From NCBI GenBank assembly GCA_031259905.1, contig JAIRKS010000065.1:1-17087 (forward strand): a stretch of DNA of 17,087 nucleotides, read 5' to 3'. This stretch comes from Odoribacteraceae bacterium (GTDB taxonomy: Bacteria > Bacteroidota > Bacteroidia > Bacteroidales > Marinifilaceae). Under the pieces are notes generated by a model. It saw only the letters and a program-made list of their open reading frames with translations. It was not told the origin of the DNA and did not search any database. The position numbers and the translations under genes were made by a program. Of this stretch, positions 1 through 8,642 are shown in pieces (within the stretch, counting starts at the first letter, position 1; the number at the start of each line of letters is the position of its first letter).

Positions 1-84
1 AATGCTCTGTCCACGCTGGACAATGCAATGTCCACGCTGGACAATGCAATGTCCACGCTGGACAATGCAATGTCCACGCTGGAC
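1..84. repeat. 21-bp tandem repeat array, four copies
   Basis: Four head-to-tail 21-bp units occupy 1-21, 22-42, 43-63 and 64-84. Units 2-4 are identical, and unit 1 differs only at positions 6-8. A degenerate fifth start (AAAGCCCTGTCC) follows from 85. Each unit contains the short dyad GTCCA-CGC-TGGAC, so dyad centres recur every 21 bp, about two helical turns. The array may extend left of the window. It lies downstream of the terminator of the minus-strand importer operon. One plus frame reads a seven-residue repeat (MSTLDNA), but that frame then continues antisense through the neighbouring lipoprotein gene, so I treat the array as non-coding. There are no spacers, so it is not CRISPR. Confidence 0.9.
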
Positions 85-122
85 AAAGCCCTGTCCGGCG
101 GGAGGGTTCGCGGGTATAAACA

Positions 123-152
123 AAAGTATCTCGCGGCGGCGCGAGATACTTT
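123..152 (-). terminator. Rho-independent terminator of the importer operon
   Basis: A perfect 13-bp stem (123-135 with 140-152) encloses the loop GCGG. Read on the minus strand, the stem is followed by a T-rich stretch (TGTTTATA). It lies 26 bases past the stop codon of the PKD-like lipoprotein gene, where the importer operon should end. The other side is also A/T-rich, so it could work in both directions. Confidence 0.85.
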
Positions 153-177
153 ATTATATAGCGCGGGTTACCCGGCG

Positions 178-1698
178 TCAGTTGGAGTGCTTGACGTAGA
201 CGTCGCGGTAGATGAGCGAGCGCGCGTTCCCCTCGCCGGAGAAGGTCTGGAAGGCGGGGAGCTGCACGTCGGGGGTAGATCCCTTGAAGTTGTAGCAGTA
301 GAGCGTCCAGCGGTTGTCCTTGTTGGCGAGCACGGCGAGGCACTTGAAGGCCGTGGAGGCGTCGTTGTAGACGTGGCGGATGTACGCGACCCGTTCGCCC
401 TCGGGGAGGGTGATGATGTCGGGGGTCTCGCGGCCATTGGTGACGCTGTAATAGCCGACGCGGTTGTCCCCGTTGGAGTAGTAGATGGCGTCGACGGTGT
501 TGTGCAGGGCGTGGACGGTGGCGGAGGTGACCGCGCGTCCGGCCGGCACGGGGTATTCGTCGTAGATGGGACTCATCTCGTAGTAGACGTATTCGGGGGA
601 CATGTCCAGCACGCGGTACTCGCCGGTGTTCCTGTCCTTGACGAGGGCGTAAGCGCAATAAGCTCCGCCGAGTAGTTCTTGTTCGCGCGCGTAGACGAGG
701 TCGACCTTCATTTCGGTACACGAGGGGAACATCCCGCCGTAATCGATGAGAGCGGTCAAGCCCGTGCCCGGGTAGGAAAGGCCGACAAAAGAGGACTCGA
801 GGCGGTCGAACAGGATAAAGCTACTGCCGACGCGGATGGCATGTGGCGCGATGTCTACCCCGTTGGTGGGCAGCTGGTAGCCGAACTTGCCGACGTTGTA
901 TGCGCCGTTCCAGATGCAATGGAGACCGGCGTCGTTGAGGATGGTCGTTCCTCCCTCGCTGAGGAAGAGGGCGCGCGGCTGTTGCACGGCGGGACTCTCG
1001 AAGAAGGCGTCGTCGAAGCGCTTGAGGAGCGTCATGTCGTCGGCGCGGTAGACGCGGAGGTCGGCGTCGGTGGTGACGAAGAACGCGGGGAGGTCCTGGA
1101 CGGTGGTGGTGGTGCCGTCGTCGTTTTCCACCTCGTGACCGTAGTAGGAGTAGATGTATCCGTTGTCGACGGGATTCCCGACGGGCCGCTCGCCGTTGAT
1201 GGCTTGCAGGATGTCCGGGTAGAAGCGGTTATTGTCTGTCCGGATAAAGTCGATGTCCGTCTCGCCGCCGGTCTCCTTGGCGATGAACCACCCGCGGCTG
1301 AACTCTCGCGCGACGTTGAGGGTGGAGCTGGCGTAGGTGCAGGTCTGGCGTTGCTTGTTCCTGACCTCGAGGAGCAGCTCGTACTGCCCGGCGGCGAGGG
1401 TGACGCGGTAGGCGAGGGCGCGCTCGTTCCCGATGGTGTCGCGCGGGCTACCGTGGAAGGTGGGCACGGGGTAGACGTACCAGGTGTAGAGGTTCTCGTC
1501 CTGCCCTTCCCCGGCGATGGCGGGGGTGATGGTGAGCGTGTCGAGGGAGATGACGGTGTACGCGTCCTCGATGCCGGTAATGTCGCCTGGCGTGACCTGG
1601 TCGGCGGGCAGGTAGGTGTAGTTGCCGGTGTCCTCGACGCAGGCGGCGGCGAGGAGCGCGAGCGTGCACGCGACGATGATATGGTGTATCTTTTTCAT
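178..1698 (-). CDS. PKD-like family surface lipoprotein (SusE position)
   Basis: A 506-residue protein with a lipoprotein signal peptide: MKK, a hydrophobic stretch and the lipobox LAAAC with Cys20. The residues after the cysteine, VED, suit export to the cell surface in Bacteroidota. The following ~80 residues (SLDTLTITPAI, then YTWYVYP) resemble a PKD/immunoglobulin-like fold as in the PKD-like lipoprotein family. The remainder is probably beta-rich, perhaps propeller-like, but I cannot assign it firmly. It is the last gene of the unit, 18 bases after the DUF4843-type gene and just before a terminator. The likely role is an accessory substrate-binding or lid-associated surface protein of the SusCD complex. 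The family call rests on the N-terminal pattern and position; the substrate is unknown. Confidence 0.8.
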   Translation of the reverse strand: MKKIHHIIVACTLALLAAACVEDTGNYTYLPADQVTPGDITGIEDAYTVISLDTLTITPAIAGEGQDENLYTWYVYPVPTFHGSPRDTIGNERALAYRVTLAAGQYELLLEVRNKQRQTCTYASSTLNVAREFSRGWFIAKETGGETDIDFIRTDNNRFYPDILQAINGERPVGNPVDNGYIYSYYGHEVENDDGTTTTVQDLPAFFVTTDADLRVYRADDMTLLKRFDDAFFESPAVQQPRALFLSEGGTTILNDAGLHCIWNGAYNVGKFGYQLPTNGVDIAPHAIRVGSSFILFDRLESSFVGLSYPGTGLTALIDYGGMFPSCTEMKVDLVYAREQELLGGAYCAYALVKDRNTGEYRVLDMSPEYVYYEMSPIYDEYPVPAGRAVTSATVHALHNTVDAIYYSNGDNRVGYYSVTNGRETPDIITLPEGERVAYIRHVYNDASTAFKCLAVLANKDNRWTLYCYNFKGSTPDVQLPAFQTFSGEGNARSLIYRDVYVKHSN

Positions 1699-1716
1699 GG
1701 TTGTTGCTTTTAATGG

Positions 1717-2460
1717 TTACGGGAATCTGACGCGAGTGACGTTGTCGTCCTCGTAGAGGGGGCCGTTGGCGGCCTCGTAGTCGGCGAGCTTCTGTTTCGC
1801 TTTTACCTTGAGGTAGTCGCGCATGTCACCGAGAAGCCGGGTGGCGTCGAAATCGGAGAAGCCGACGTAGTCGATGATGAACCTCATCTTGACCGCCCCC
1901 CAGTCGCCGAAGACGCTTTTCCACGTGGCGGTCCAGTTCGCTGGCTGCGTGGCGAGGTCGGAGAAGCGGATGAGGAAGCGGCGTTGCCCTTGTATACCGA
2001 CGCTGAAGTACTCGTTGGTCGTGATCTCGAGGAGGAGCTGGCGTTCGGTGGTCTTGAGCGACGGTTCGCGGAGCAGGACGATCGGCAGTTTGACCTTGAC
2101 GGCGTTGGGCGGGAGGACGACGAGGGATTTGATCTCCGGGTCGTCGAAGGAGAGGTAGTGTTGCCCGGCGACGGCGTCGTCGCTCCCGGTGAGGAGCTGC
2201 ACGACGGGGACGGGACGGGCGACGGCGGAGGGGAATCCCGACAAGCGGGCTTCTATCCAGAGGGTGTCGCGGACGCGACCGCTCTCCTCGAGGTAGAAGG
2301 AGTAGGCGAGGCTATCGAACTGCCCGTTGCCGCGAGCGTCGAGCGCCCCGCGGTAGAAGTAGAGGGAGGAGTTGTCCTCGTATTTATTGACGACGACTTC
2401 CTGGCAGGCCGCCAGCAGGAGCGGGAGGAGGAGGAGTCGCGTGATGTGATTTATCTTCAT
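1717..2460 (-). CDS. DUF4843-type surface lipoprotein
   Basis: A 247-residue lipoprotein with signal peptide and lipobox LAAC (Cys19). The mature N-terminus (YEDNSSLYFYR, then SLAYSFYLEESGRVRDTLWIEARLSG) resembles DUF4843 proteins, which sit immediately after susD in many Bacteroidota importer operons. Further matches to the usual pattern are VAGQHYLSFDDPE and the LLLEITTNEYF / RFLIRFSDLATQPANW segments in the middle and second half. It starts 12 bases after the susD-like stop and ends 18 bases before the PKD-like gene, so it is surely co-transcribed. It is probably an outer-surface accessory protein of the transporter. No catalytic motif is visible and the biochemical function is unknown. 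Confidence 0.82.
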   Translation of the reverse strand: MKINHITRLLLLPLLLAACQEVVVNKYEDNSSLYFYRGALDARGNGQFDSLAYSFYLEESGRVRDTLWIEARLSGFPSAVARPVPVVQLLTGSDDAVAGQHYLSFDDPEIKSLVVLPPNAVKVKLPIVLLREPSLKTTERQLLLEITTNEYFSVGIQGQRRFLIRFSDLATQPANWTATWKSVFGDWGAVKMRFIIDYVGFSDFDATRLLGDMRDYLKVKAKQKLADYEAANGPLYEDDNVTRVRFP

Positions 2461-2472
2461 GGTGTATTCGTG

Positions 2473-3951
2473 TTAGAGGGTTTCGAAGAGGGTTTGTGAT
2501 TCGGGGCGCGGCAGCTTGTAGCGCGCGACGTCGATGGTGTGGACGGATGGCCACGTGAAGCGGTCGCGGGCGTGTTTCTTGTAGAAGAAGAACATCTGTC
2601 CCTCGCCGTAGAACTCCTTGCGGTACTCTTTCTCGAGGCGGTCGAGGAGGACATCCTCGGTGACGTTCGGGTCGGTGATCTGCTCGTCGAGGGAGTTATG
2701 CAGGTTGCGGGCGACGCGGTACTCCGGGAAGCGATCCCGGTCGCCGTTCTCGATGGCGATGAAATACATCTCGGAGAGGCGGATCAGGGGGATGACATCG
2801 ACGGCGTCACGGTCGTTGACGACGTATTTCCTGAAGTAGCTGTACGTGGTAGCGCTTCCCGTCCGGACGGGTCTCGTTTGCCACAGTCGGTCGTCCCTGA
2901 AGCGGATGTCGTTCGGGTGCTCGTTTGTTTCGTAGGCGACCCTCAGCAGGGCGGAGTCCTGGGTATACCCGACGGCGTTTTGTATGAACCGTTGCGTGAC
3001 GACCTCCTGGGCGCGCGAGTTGTTGACGGCGAAGAGGTGTTCCGTCGGGAAAGTCAGTTGTCCACTCCTGGCAGCTGCCTCGTCCCCGAGTCTGAACTTG
3101 AGAGAACCGTCCTCGATGTTGACGGCGTCGATGACCTCCCCGGCGAGGCGGGCGGCAGCGGCGCGGTCTCCCGTCCAGTGGTAGTAGCGCGCTTTTGTTG
3201 CCTTGACGGCATAGTAGTTAAAGCGGCCCTGGCGGTAGTAGTGGTAGGAATCCACGGGGCGGTTGTATTGCTCGTACCCCTCGGTCAGTCCCGGCGAGTT
3301 GAGGATGCTGTTGAAGCAAGAGAGTATGGGGTCGTTTGCCAGCAGCACCTCGGCCGAGTCGAGATCGGCGAGGAAGAGACGGGAGAACTCCCCGTAGGAG
3401 ACGTTCTGCAGGTCGTTGGGATCTTTCGTGACCGTCCTGACGTAGGGCACGGCGGGCAACCCCGGATTGATCTCCGCCGGGATGTCTCCCCACAGGCGCG
3501 CAATCTCGAAGTGCAGGAAGGCGCGCAGGCCGAGGGCTTCTCCCTTGATCAGCTCGTAGTTCCCGTTGGTGAAGATGTCGCGGCTGGCGTCGATCTCCCC
3601 GAGGAGGGTATTCAGGTTAACGATGGTCTGGTAATATGCCAGCCAGATGGTGGCCTCGAGGTCCTTGCAAACGGTTTGCTCGTGGTCGAGGCGCGAGAGG
3701 TAGTCACCGAGCGTATTCGCCGTGGCGGTCCAGTGGCGCGTCATGAACTCCGGGAGCCTCATGGAGGTGTTTTCCCCGTAGAGATCCGGCGTTGCCATCC
3801 GGATGTAGGCGCCGGTGAGCACGTTCTTGAAACCTTCCTCGCTCTCGAACATTTTATTTTTTCTTATTTCCAGGGCCGGCTGGATGTCCAACCAGTCGGA
3901 GCAGGCCGCGAGGAGGAGTGGGATGATGGCTATGAAATATCTTTTTTTCAT
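2473..3951 (-). CDS. SusD/RagB-like nutrient-binding lipoprotein
   Basis: A 492-residue SusD-family lipoprotein, the surface lid of a SusCD importer. The signal peptide ends in LLAAC (Cys17), followed by SDWLDIQP, the classic start of mature SusD proteins. Family landmarks include the TPR-like helical N-terminal half (SEEGFKNVLTGAYIRM; then GEALGLRAFLHFEIARLWGDIP near residues 155-176) and the C-terminal region LEKEYRKEFYGEGQMFFFYKK, a form of the usual ER..EF.GEG.RF.D motif. The length is normal for the family. It lies 24 bases after the susC-like gene and 12 bases before the DUF4843-type gene. SusD proteins capture ligand and close over the SusC barrel. With no glycoside hydrolase, lyase or sulfatase nearby, the ligand need not be a glycan. 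Confidence 0.95.
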   Translation of the reverse strand: MKKRYFIAIIPLLLAACSDWLDIQPALEIRKNKMFESEEGFKNVLTGAYIRMATPDLYGENTSMRLPEFMTRHWTATANTLGDYLSRLDHEQTVCKDLEATIWLAYYQTIVNLNTLLGEIDASRDIFTNGNYELIKGEALGLRAFLHFEIARLWGDIPAEINPGLPAVPYVRTVTKDPNDLQNVSYGEFSRLFLADLDSAEVLLANDPILSCFNSILNSPGLTEGYEQYNRPVDSYHYYRQGRFNYYAVKATKARYYHWTGDRAAAARLAGEVIDAVNIEDGSLKFRLGDEAAARSGQLTFPTEHLFAVNNSRAQEVVTQRFIQNAVGYTQDSALLRVAYETNEHPNDIRFRDDRLWQTRPVRTGSATTYSYFRKYVVNDRDAVDVIPLIRLSEMYFIAIENGDRDRFPEYRVARNLHNSLDEQITDPNVTEDVLLDRLEKEYRKEFYGEGQMFFFYKKHARDRFTWPSVHTIDVARYKLPRPESQTLFETL

Positions 3952-3975
3952 GATTCTTCGTGTAAAAGTGAATAA

Positions 3976-6900
3976 TTAGAATCGTGCCGACAAGGAGAAC
4001 GAGAACTTGCGGGCGAACGGGTAGTAAAGCCCGCGCTCTTGCCGGATGGTGGAGGAACGGAAGAGATCCTCGGCGTAGACTCCCATAGAAAGATATTCCA
4101 GGGCGAGGTTGCGCCGTATCCACGCGGGATTGAACTCGTAGTCGACGTTGATGGTACGACACTCCAGGGTGTTTTCCTTCATGACGAAGCGAGAGGATGC
4201 CTCGGTGCGGGAGGTATTCGTGACGCTCTTGAAATAGGCGTGGTCACCGGGCGTCTTCCAGCGGTCGCTGAAGACCCTCCTGTCGCCGTTGTTCCACGGG
4301 TCATGGTTCTCGACCTTGTCGACGAGTGTCTGGTTGTAGCTGTAGCCGCCGGTGCGGTAGCCGAAGACAAGGTTTAACGAGAGGCCCTTGTAGCGGAGCT
4401 TGCTGCCGAAGCTGCCCCAGACGACCGGCTCGTTGACGCCGCAGGCGACCTTCTCGGATGCTTCCCAGGTGTACGTCTTGCTGCCGTCTCTCCTGAGGAA
4501 TAATTCGTTCCCGTTGGCGGGATCGATGCCGAGGGATCGCACGGCGTAGATGGTGTTCATCGATTCGCCCTCCTTGAAGAGGAAGCTGGGGTTGCTCCCG
4601 GATTGCTCGAGCAGTAGCTCGTTGAGGAAGGCGAGCGAGTTGGAGATTTCGAGGATCTCGTTCCTGTTGTGCGCGAGCGTACCGCTGACGGACCAGGTGA
4701 GGTCTCTCCCCCGGTCGTTGATCAGGTAGAAGAGCGCGCTGGCCTCGATGCCGCGGTTGCGTACCTTGCCGACGTTTGCCTTGTAGCTATTGAAGCCGCT
4801 GGCCGTCGGGATATTGATGTCCGTCAACATGTCTTCCGTGAGCTTATCGTAGAAGTCGACGTTGAGGCGGAGGCGGTTATTCTTCAACGTGATCTCCACC
4901 CCGGCGTTTAGCTGGTCGGTTTTCTGCCACGTCAGGTCGGGATTGCCAATCCCCAGCAGGTAGGCACCTCGCCAGTAATAGTAGTTCTCCTGGTCAAAGA
5001 AACGGAAGGTCATCAAGGCCTGGTAGGGGTTGAAGGTTTGCGCGCCGGTAGTGCCGTAAGAGAGGCGGAAGCGGAGGCAGCTGAAGATGTCGTTTTCTCG
5101 CACGAAATCCTCGTGGTGCGCGTTCCAACCGATCCCGGCGGACCAGAAGGGGGCGATCCTGTCGTTACTCCCGAACATGGATGATCCCTCGAGCTTTCCC
5201 GACACGTCAGCGAAGTAACGGTGGTCGTAGGTGTAGTTGAGGTTGATGATCCCTCCCGTTCTGCGGGAATGTGCTTCCTTCTCGGTCGGCTTGCCTCCCT
5301 CGGCGTAAGCGGCGGCCATGCCGAGGTGTCCCATGTTGGCGGCGGCGAACCCCTCGGCGGAGATCTCAAGGGACTCCTCTTTCTTCTCGGCAAGGCTGTA
5401 GCTCAAGCCGACGTTGAGGAGGTGACGATCGCGGAAGACCTTGGAGTAATTCAAGGTGAGATCTCCCTCGTAGGAAAGGCTCTCTTTGTTGGTGTAGTCG
5501 TAGCTCCCGCGTCGCTTGTACTCCTCCCCGGTGAGAGACTCGAAGGTGGTGTTGTCGAGAGAAAGGTAGTCGTCTTCACGGCCGAGTTGTTTCGTGATCC
5601 CGAAGCGTCCCCTCGCGAAGAGGTCGGGGGTGATGTTCCATTCGATGGAGAACTTCTCGTGCAACTGGGTGTATTCCGTGGTATTCCTCGCCGGCAGGGT
5701 AGCATCGTACAAGGGGTTACCCACTTGTAGATTCCGGTTGTCCGGCATTATTTGACTATCCAACATCTTTTTCAGCTTGCCCTCCTCGTCGTACGGGGTG
5801 TAGTAGGGGTTCAGCTTCGTGTAGTTGAAGAAATCCCCGTAATGGGAATCGGAGGTGTTATTGAATCCCAGCGAGAGGTCGTTCATGAATTTTAGTTTCT
5901 TGAACTCGTACTGGAAGAGGAGGGAGGCCGTGAGGGTATTCCGGAAGGATTGTTTCATGGTACCGGTGATATTATTGTACCCGATGCTCCCGGCGTACTT
6001 GAAGTCCTTGTTCCCGCCCTCGGCGCGCAAGCTGTGTCGTTGCCCGAAGCCGACGCGCGTGGGATATTTTAGCCAGTAGGTATCCACGCCCCGCTCTACC
6101 TCGACGAGACGCTGGTTGTACAGCTCCATGTACGCCTGCTCAACGCTGGGATTACTGCTCTTGTAGATACCCGCCGCCTGCTCGTAGGCTAACTTCTCGC
6201 GGGCATTCATCAGGTTGTACGAGGAGAAGTCGGGCGCCTCCACGTTGAAGTTAAGCCTGTAGGTGAAGCGGATCTCCCCCTCCGGCGGGCGCTTGGTGGT
6301 GATCACGACGATACCGTTCGCGCCGCGTGCACCGTAGAGGGCCGTCGCGCTGGCATCCTTCAGGATGGTCACGGACTCCACCTGCTGGTCATCCATGTCC
6401 ATGACCCGCGACAAGGAGACCTCGAAGCCGTCCACGATGAACAGGGGAGCGTTTATCCCGCGTTGCGCCTGATCGTCCTGCAACTCGCGCACGTTCGCGT
6501 CCATGATGGAGCGCCCGCGGAGCGTGATGTCGGGAAGGTAATTGGGATCCGATCCATACTCGATGTTGTCCATGATGTTGAACCCGGGGTCGATGTTCCG
6601 GATAGTAGAGAGGATGCTCCTGTTCCCGAAATCCTTTAGTTCTTCCGCCGTGATGGTGGTGACGGCCCCGGTGTAGCTCTCGCGGGCTTTCGTGAAGATA
6701 CCGGTGACGACGACCTCCGTCATGTCGTACACCTCTTCTTCCAGGACGATGGTCAACGGGCGCGAGAAGATCGCCTCGACCTCCCGCGTTTGCATCCCGA
6801 CAGAGGAGATGATTAACGTGTACTCGCCTGTCGCGGGGAGGGAGAGGGAAAATACTCCATCCTTGTTGGCGGCGGCCCCGGTCGTCGTACCCTTGACGCG

Positions 6901-7344
6901 TACCGTGGCGCCGGGTATCGGGAGGCCGTCCGCGTCAACTACCTTCCCCTCTACTTTCCTGGGGGGCTGGGCCTGGAACGAGGCGCGGGTGATGACAAGA
7001 AAGTCTTCCACCCACTGGCAAGTGAAGCTACTCCCGCGCAGGGCCTGTTTCAGCGCCTCCTCGGCGGTTACCCCGGAGAGCTGCAAGGAGAGGTGCGGGA
7101 GATCCCGGAGTTGATCGTTGTTGTAGATAACGACACACCCCGCTTGTCGTTCGACCTCCTTGATGAATTTCTCGATAGTTACTTCCTCGACAGTAATCGT
7201 TACCCGTTGCTGGGTACGCGCGGGGATCGCGTGCAGCTGGGCAAGCGTCAGCAGGAAGAAAAAGAATTGTAATCGCATTACTTTCCAGAATTTACTCCTG
7301 ATTTTTCCGGGGGAATAATCCCCGTACTGTGGTTCTCTTTTCAT
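3976..7344 (-). CDS. SusC/RagA-like TonB-dependent transporter with STN domain
   Basis: An outer-membrane TonB-dependent importer of 1122 residues. I start at the ATG at 7344. An in-frame TTG 12 bases upstream is possible, but ATG is preferred and gives the usual charged N-terminus before the hydrophobic signal (LQFFFFLLTL). Domains in order: STN (about 46-120, VTITVEEVTIEKFIKEVERQ), carboxypeptidase-regulatory-like beta domain (about 131-200, VEGKVVDADGLPIPGATV), TonB-box-like MTEVVVTG (208-215), plug (about 220-355, with LKDASATALYGARGANGIVV) and barrel ending in aromatic Phe. The STN domain marks it as a signalling transporter that would contact the FecR-like protein encoded 86 bases upstream, as in FecA/FecR. 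It probably imports an oligomeric nutrient with the downstream SusD-like lid. The ligand cannot be inferred. Confidence 0.95.
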   Translation of the reverse strand: MKREPQYGDYSPGKIRSKFWKVMRLQFFFFLLTLAQLHAIPARTQQRVTITVEEVTIEKFIKEVERQAGCVVIYNNDQLRDLPHLSLQLSGVTAEEALKQALRGSSFTCQWVEDFLVITRASFQAQPPRKVEGKVVDADGLPIPGATVRVKGTTTGAAANKDGVFSLSLPATGEYTLIISSVGMQTREVEAIFSRPLTIVLEEEVYDMTEVVVTGIFTKARESYTGAVTTITAEELKDFGNRSILSTIRNIDPGFNIMDNIEYGSDPNYLPDITLRGRSIMDANVRELQDDQAQRGINAPLFIVDGFEVSLSRVMDMDDQQVESVTILKDASATALYGARGANGIVVITTKRPPEGEIRFTYRLNFNVEAPDFSSYNLMNAREKLAYEQAAGIYKSSNPSVEQAYMELYNQRLVEVERGVDTYWLKYPTRVGFGQRHSLRAEGGNKDFKYAGSIGYNNITGTMKQSFRNTLTASLLFQYEFKKLKFMNDLSLGFNNTSDSHYGDFFNYTKLNPYYTPYDEEGKLKKMLDSQIMPDNRNLQVGNPLYDATLPARNTTEYTQLHEKFSIEWNITPDLFARGRFGITKQLGREDDYLSLDNTTFESLTGEEYKRRGSYDYTNKESLSYEGDLTLNYSKVFRDRHLLNVGLSYSLAEKKEESLEISAEGFAAANMGHLGMAAAYAEGGKPTEKEAHSRRTGGIINLNYTYDHRYFADVSGKLEGSSMFGSNDRIAPFWSAGIGWNAHHEDFVRENDIFSCLRFRLSYGTTGAQTFNPYQALMTFRFFDQENYYYWRGAYLLGIGNPDLTWQKTDQLNAGVEITLKNNRLRLNVDFYDKLTEDMLTDINIPTASGFNSYKANVGKVRNRGIEASALFYLINDRGRDLTWSVSGTLAHNRNEILEISNSLAFLNELLLEQSGSNPSFLFKEGESMNTIYAVRSLGIDPANGNELFLRRDGSKTYTWEASEKVACGVNEPVVWGSFGSKLRYKGLSLNLVFGYRTGGYSYNQTLVDKVENHDPWNNGDRRVFSDRWKTPGDHAYFKSVTNTSRTEASSRFVMKENTLECRTINVDYEFNPAWIRRNLALEYLSMGVYAEDLFRSSTIRQERGLYYPFARKFSFSLSARF

Positions 7345-7404
7345 AATTTCGCACAATCTTTAGTTTAACAATTCTCTCCTTCGTGGAGAGGTTATCTTGA
7401 ATCG

Positions 7405-7429
7405 CGGGGAAGGGTACCAGCCTTCCCCG
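7405..7429. other. Hairpin between fecR-like and susC-like genes
   Basis: A perfect 9-bp inverted repeat (CGGGGAAGG / CCTTCCCCG) with a 7-nt loop, immediately next to the fecR-like stop codon (7431-7433). On the minus strand, the direction of the operon, no T-run follows, so it is not a standard terminator there. A T-rich stretch (TTTATTTT) follows on the plus strand. A second, weaker stem lies at 7374-7390 (CTCTCC / GGAGAG). It could be an mRNA stability or processing element that sets the ratio of the low-abundance anti-sigma protein to the abundant transporter. That role is inferred. Confidence 0.5.
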
Positions 7430-7430
7430 T

Positions 7431-8606
7431 TTATTTTGGTTCCACACGAATAATTCGCCCCTGCAACACCGTGAATTGCAACGGGCGCGTGCGCTCGAGC
7501 AGCTCAAGGATAAACTCGATCGGTTTCGCCCGCAGGGCGGCCCCGGAGAAGCGCAACGCCTCGAGGGAGGGGTCAGCGAACTCGAATCTCACGTCGTACC
7601 AGCGCCCTAACTTCCCGGTGATCTCCCGCAACGAGGTATTGTAGAAATAAAACTGCCCGTGACGCCACGAGGAGTGATACTTCAAGTCTACCCCCTCCTC
7701 CACGACGAGCGTCTGCTCGCCCAGGTTATACGTCACCTGTTCCCCCGCCGTCAGGTGCTCCACCTGGCGATCAGTAATGAAGGAGACAGATCCCGATTCG
7801 ATGGCGGTGGTTATCGTTGCGTCGTCCGGGTAACAGGAGAGGTTAAAAGAGGTGCCCGTCACTTCCACGCTGGCGTCCCGTGCATGTATGATGAACGGTC
7901 GCCCGTTCTCCTTTTTCACCTCGAAGAAAGCCTCGCCGCTCAACCGCACCTCGCGGCTCTTCCCGAAGGCCAGCGGGAACTCTATCTCCGTCTCCGCGTT
8001 CAACCACACCCTTGTCCCGTCCGGGAGGGTCAGCGGGTACTCTCCCCCGCGCGGGACGATGATCTTGTGGCGGGACACGCTCGCGGGAGCGCCCGCGAGG
8101 AGGGGGTCATGATAATTCAACGTGTTTGTTCCCTTCTCGAGCGCGACCTCGCGTACCGCGTGCAGGTCGACGACCTGTTCCCCGCGGAAGCCCTGCAAGT
8201 CGACGCGTTGCCCGTCGGAGAGGTAGAGCGTGGCGCGCGTTGTTCCCGGCGCGATGGAGACGCTTTCGTCGTTCCCCGCGGGCGGGGCACCGCCCGGGAA
8301 CAAGAGGAAATAACCGGTCGCAAGCAGGAACGGGATGCATATCGAGACCGCGTAACGCGCCACGCGCCTCAAGACGGCATTGCCGGTGGTTCGCCGCCGG
8401 ACGCGCGCCCACGCCCTCTTCTTGTCCAGGCGCTCGCGTCCTTGTAGCAGCTCCCCGGCGCGCGCGATGTCCCGGATATCGTCGTACACCCGCCGGTGCT
8501 CGTCGGACTCCTCGATCCATCGCGATAACATCTCTTTTTCTTCTTCCGTGCACTCCCCGCGCGACAGCCGGTAAATGCACTCTTCGTGGTTCTCTTTCAT
8601 CGACAT
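7431..8606 (-). CDS. FecR-like anti-sigma factor (FecR + DUF4974 domains)
   Basis: A 391-residue single-pass inner-membrane regulator. The cytoplasmic N-terminus (1-83) has the Bacteroidota FecR start (IYRLSRGECTEEEKEMLSRWIEESDEHR written in part) with a basic stretch before one membrane helix (about 84-103). The periplasmic FecR domain follows (about 182-282, with VPRGGEYPLTLPDGTRVWLN and GTSFNLSCYPDD), then a C-terminal DUF4974-like domain (about 318-388). It would hold an ECF sigma factor inactive until the STN domain of the loaded transporter signals. The partner transporter gene lies directly downstream, but no sigma gene lies upstream. Two ATG starts are possible (8606 and 8600); they differ by two residues. 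Confidence 0.93.
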   Translation of the reverse strand: MSMKENHEECIYRLSRGECTEEEKEMLSRWIEESDEHRRVYDDIRDIARAGELLQGRERLDKKRAWARVRRRTTGNAVLRRVARYAVSICIPFLLATGYFLLFPGGAPPAGNDESVSIAPGTTRATLYLSDGQRVDLQGFRGEQVVDLHAVREVALEKGTNTLNYHDPLLAGAPASVSRHKIIVPRGGEYPLTLPDGTRVWLNAETEIEFPLAFGKSREVRLSGEAFFEVKKENGRPFIIHARDASVEVTGTSFNLSCYPDDATITTAIESGSVSFITDRQVEHLTAGEQVTYNLGEQTLVVEEGVDLKYHSSWRHGQFYFYNTSLREITGKLGRWYDVRFEFADPSLEALRFSGAALRAKPIEFILELLERTRPLQFTVLQGRIIRVEPK

Positions 8607-8642
8607 CTTATCTTGTTAAGTCATGTTTCGCACCCCAAGTGA

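Noticed and set aside
1..84. CRISPR array
   Set aside because: The units are directly adjacent with no unique spacers, and no cas genes are present.
28..675. Protein beginning with MSTLDNA heptapeptide repeats
   Set aside because: The repeat keeps frame because 21 is divisible by three, but the frame runs through a terminator and then antisense across a real gene.
679..1713. 344-codon plus-strand open frame over the PKD-like lipoprotein gene
   Set aside because: It is antisense to a gene with a clear lipoprotein signal, with low-complexity Val/Gly/Glu composition typical of a shadow frame.
2539..3975. 478-codon plus-strand open frame over the susD-like gene
   Set aside because: It is a shadow of the susD-like gene on the other strand, with a Val/Gly/Asp-rich composition and no motif.
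7345..7356. Upstream TTG start for the susC-like gene
   Set aside because: It adds only four residues before an ATG that gives the normal N-terminus for this family, and no feature favours the TTG.
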